Origin: Stereum hirsutum FP-91666 SS1
Lineage: Eukaryota > Basidiomycota > Agaricomycetes > Russulales > Stereaceae
Direction: 5' to 3'
Assembly: GCF_000264905.1 (NCBI RefSeq)
Contig: NW_006763149.1
Coordinates: forward strand, 124,001-188,000
DNA length: 64,000 nt
Below the pieces are notes generated by a model. That model ran no database searches. It saw only the letters and a list, made by a program, of their open reading frames with translations, and was not told where the DNA came from. Positions 60,915-64,000 of this stretch are shown here, piece after piece. The position numbers and the translations under genes were made by a program. The first letter of the stretch is position 1. Each line of letters begins with the position of its first letter.

Positions 60915-63106
60915 ATGCTCTCCCGTATCGTGAAGTCACGCTCTGCAACTCGCCAGCTTACCAGATGTGCCTCCACATCCTCAGCTCCAAGTCAGTCTTT
61001 TCGGCCTTTCTCTACGGTCTGTTAACATCGGCTGAACTAATACCTAATACATTCGCAGAGCCTAAATTCAACTGGGAGGTATGCATTTCTTGTGAGGGTC
61101 ACTACATAGGCAGGGAACCAACACTGTAGAACAGGATCCACTGAACTTGGAGGGTGCGCTGACGGACGAGGAGGTTGCCATAAGGTCCGGCCGAGCGTTT
61201 GCTAGAGATTCGCTGGGGCCATTTGCTCACTTTAATGCACATATTATGCAGGGATACAGCCCGCGATTTCTGCCAGGCTAGTCTTATTTACTACCCGCCT
61301 AAAGAATCAAGCTTATGCTGTTGGCCCATAGGAATATCTTGCACCTCGGGTTATTGAGGCTCATCGTACAGAGAGTGAGTGTTTTACCTGTCTTCCGATC
61401 TTGAAGCCATACCGCAAGCTCATTGAACTCACATACTTACCTTCTTTCATACGTTCATGATCCATCACTCTAGATTTTGACAAGTCTATTCTCCCGGCAA
61501 TGGGCTCTGTGGGCCTCCTCGGACCAACGATCGACGGCTACGGTTGCGCTGGAGTGAGCAATGTCGCATACGGTCTTATAGCCCGTGAAATTGAAAGGTA
61601 TGTCGAATTGGTGCTAGGCACCACACCCGCTCGCGGTCTTGTGGCGTTGCCTTCTACTTACTCTGCGCTATGGATCTTCCTCTGCAGGGTAGATTCAGGG
61701 TATCGCTCCACCGCTTCTGTGCAGTCTTCCTTGGTTATGCATCCAATACATACTTTTGGGACCCAGGCGCAGAAGGATAAATTCTTGCCTGGTTTGGGTA
61801 GGTTCCTAGATTTCATCAGCTCATCATAACCAGAACTCATGCATATTGTAGCCAAGGGAGAGCTTGTGGGATGTTTTGTAAGCATCGAACACCCATCGCT
61901 CGTCGAAGGCTTACTCAGTTCCGTTCTCCATCTTATTTCAGGGTTTGACCGAGCCCAACCACGGGTCTGACCCAGCCGGTATGGAAACCGTGGCGGAGGA
62001 AGTCGACGGCGGGTTCGTCATCAACGGCAGCAAGACGTGGATATCCAATGCCCCCGTGGCGTGAGTTTGCCTCGAGTGCTCCTTTCTTCATTCCAAATTC
62101 ATGAACCAAAATCTCCACGTGCATCGTAGAGACGTTTTTATTATGTGGGCGCGCTGCAAGTGGGACAACCGTGTCCGTGGGTTCATCCTCGAGAAAGTCA
62201 GTTAGTCCATCTAAAATTTTTAACCTTCGCGCGTCCTCTTACACACAGATCGCAGGGGATGAACGGCCTATCTGCGCAGAAGATTCCAAACAAGTTGGCT
62301 CTGAGAGTATCGACCACTGGATCCATATTCATGGACTCTGTGAAGGTGCCACACGATGCTCTGATGCCCGACGCCATCGGTTTAGGCGCAGCATTCTCTT
62401 GTCTTAATAGCGCGCGGTCCGTCCTCTCTCCGTATCTCTCCCTGCTATCTGAGTCTTATGTCCTCTGTCTCCCCGCAGGTTCGGCATCTCGTGGGGCGTC
62501 ATGGGCGCCCTTGAGGATTGCCTCAATACCGCCCGCACATACGCCCTTGACCGCCATCAATTTTCCCGGCCACTCGCCTCGTTCCAACTTGTTCAAGCGA
62601 AGCTAGTCAAGGTGCAAACTGAGATTGCCTTGGGCTTACACGCAAGTTTGAGAGTGGGTAGGCTGAAGGATGAAGGAAAGTTGGTGCCGGAGATGGTCAG
62701 TATGGTGAAGAGGAATAATTGTGGGAAGGCGTTAGAGGGGGCAAGGATGTTGGTGGACGTGCTTGGTGGGAACGCGTGCTCGGATGAGTGAGTTGGTTTC
62801 ACTGTGCTTAACATTGGCCGATGGTTGACATCGATTATACAGGTATAGCATCGGAAGGCATGTAGCAAACTTGCAGGTGACGAACACGTATGAGGGTGCG
62901 TTGACCATTAGCTTTCATTTGCTTACCTGTGCTGACTTTGACTGGTGCCATTGATGTTTCTCCGCAAATTTCAACTAGGCACCCATGTACGTTCTTACTT
63001 TCTGCATCATCATCGCATTCCCCGTTGACGCCTGTGGAACCTTTAGGACATCCACACCCTCATCCTCGGCAAGGCTATGACCGGAATTCAAGCCTTTTCG
63101 AACTGA
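60915..63106 (+). CDS. GCDH: Glutaryl-CoA dehydrogenase
   Basis: Fifteen exons (60915-60990, 61059-61078, 61135-61184, 61252-61276, 61332-61374, 61474-61597, 61688-61797, 61852-61877, 61942-62060, 62130-62196, 62256-62416, 62479-62787, 62843-62895, 62979-62986, 63047-63106) give 416 residues. An Arg/Ser-rich presequence ([20 protein letters not shown]) implies mitochondrial import. Acyl-CoA dehydrogenase landmarks follow: [85 protein letters not shown] and [20 protein letters not shown]. The catalytic Glu is in [19 protein letters not shown]. The enzyme oxidises and decarboxylates glutaryl-CoA to crotonyl-CoA in lysine and tryptophan breakdown. Exon 14 is only 8 nt and the fourth intron starts with GC. 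Confidence 0.95.
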
Positions 63107-63518
63107 GCTGAGTACGAAAGCTCGACAACACAGTGCGCGTATTTTCTATGGAGTGGAAGGACGACATCTAGCTGGCACATTTAATCAACACACAATGTTT
63201 AGATATCTGTATTATCACAAATCATTTAACGTTCAACAGGATTCTCGCGCGTTTTATCTGCATTGTCGTGAACTTCTGAAACGTATCATAGTACCCTGGC
63301 AACTTCGAGAGATACCCCCAATGATGCTAGGGAGATGGAGCGACTCAGGAGAACAACGATCAAATCAAGAGAATGAATACAACGAAAAACACAATTACAA
63401 CAAGATAAAAACGAATAACTATCGACTAATGCCTGCCTAAATCTTCGACTCTTGAACACCCTTACACCCAAACATCGTGAGTCCCAGTGATGAGGAGGTG
63501 ACTGGCCAGACTAGTCCC
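63107..63518. other. Convergent intergenic region
   Basis: About 410 bases lie between the stop codons of GCDH and the polymerase gene. The part near 63360-63420 is A-rich. No other feature was recognised. Confidence 0.5.
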
Positions 63519-64000
63519 TCAAACGTCCGCATTCCTCATCGTCGGGTCGATCCACGGCAACCCAAGCACGTCAAACACTTCTTTCTCCGTCCGCGGGTAG
63601 ATCAGCTTCGAGTCTCGACGGCGGGTACTGTAGTCCATGCATCATCATCAATAATCCGCTGCACCCAGAAGGAGGAACAAATGGGGAAGGCTCACATTCC
63701 GGAACTATCGAACTTGAGGCCTCTGAACATGGATGAAGCGACATTCGTCAGGACCGGGTACTACGGAGCACGCAAATGAAGACGAACCGTTTCTTCGCCC
63801 AGCTGCGCAGATCTCGCTCGAACATCATCGATCCAGTCCTGTGTGCATACCACGCAGCCTCGTCAGCCCAGGTATCCACGAGTTTCACTACAGCCAAATT
63901 ATAAACGAACGAACATACCACCCAACGACAGCCGTCCAATAAGTCTTCGGCTGCGCGAATATAAAATCTACTCTCCTTCTCCTCCTTCTAGTTTTAGAAG
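63519..64000 (-). CDS. Family X DNA polymerase, C-terminal end, cut by the window edge
   Basis: Four exons are visible (from the edge to 63922, 63838-63788, 63722-63696, 63627-63519). They encode RRVDFIFAQPKTYWTAVVG (palm strand with the third catalytic Asp), TGSMMFERDLRSWAKKRGLK, FDSSGITRRRDSKLIYPRTE and KEVFDVLGLPWIDPTMRNAD, then V and stop. This is the palm-thumb end of a polymerase beta/lambda/mu (Pol IV-type) protein, used in base-excision repair and nonhomologous end joining. The N-terminal part, including any BRCT domain, lies beyond the window, so the subtype is open. One exon is just 27 nt. Confidence 0.88.

Overview
This window reads as nuclear DNA of a filamentous basidiomycete, most likely an Agaricomycete. 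The genes are on both strands and split by many short GT-AG introns with visible branch points. Several protein families are characteristic of mushrooms: a DUF6699-type protein, a CFEM-type GPI protein, a ubiquitin-like-domain protein, tandem multi-pass membrane paralogs and a membrane-tethered bZIP. There are no operons, ribosome binding sites or prophage genes. I rebuilt all exon structures by eye, keeping the reading frame across each splice site, and list the exon coordinates I derived.

Layout. 1-3.3 kb: nothing recognised. 3.3-19.5 kb: a dense conserved block with a DUF6699-type gene, a mitochondrial ABC half-transporter (MDL1/ABCB10-like, 15 exons), a SUR7/PalI-like four-TM protein, the ubiquitin-like splicing modifier HUB1, a PTRHD1-like peptidyl-tRNA hydrolase, mitochondrial HSP70 with a perfect heat-shock element, and an aminoglycoside-phosphotransferase-fold protein of the ACAD10/11 type. 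20.8-23.4 kb: a lineage-type protein with a helical N-terminus, a ubiquitin-like domain and a paired-CPSC motif. 23.4-27.4 kb: gene-poor, with an 80-bp tandem duplication and a group of tRNA-Thr(CGT)-related sequences. 27.4-32.7 kb: a CFEM GPI-anchored protein, two tandem small paralogs and a secreted beta-lactamase-like serine hydrolase. 33.9-36.3 kb: an unusual tandem array of exon-like units, CCCAG-rich minisatellite and an upstream TATA box. 37.5-44.4 kb: a hypothetical protein, N-acetylglucosamine-6-phosphate deacetylase, a Cys-rich CXC (tesmin/TSO1-like) protein and a second beta-lactamase-like hydrolase. 44.4-50.8 kb: about 6 kb with no recognisable gene. 50.9-52.7 kb: the bZIP factor. 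55.3-55.7 kb: an AT-rich MITE with 27-bp terminal inverted repeats. 57.3-60.6 kb: two paralogous multi-pass membrane proteins, one with an apparent one-base frameshift. 60.9-63.1 kb: glutaryl-CoA dehydrogenase. 63.5 kb to the edge: the C-terminal end of a family X DNA polymerase.

Mitochondrial functions recur (ABC transporter, HSP70, glutaryl-CoA dehydrogenase), and several genes may act at the cell wall or surface (SUR7/PalI-like, CFEM protein, serine hydrolases, GlcNAc-6-phosphate deacetylase). There is no sign that they form one pathway cluster. The items I would look at first are the tandem exon array, the tethered bZIP, the MITE, the tRNA-Thr group, the very short microexons (8, 9 and 10 nt) and the GC-AG introns.
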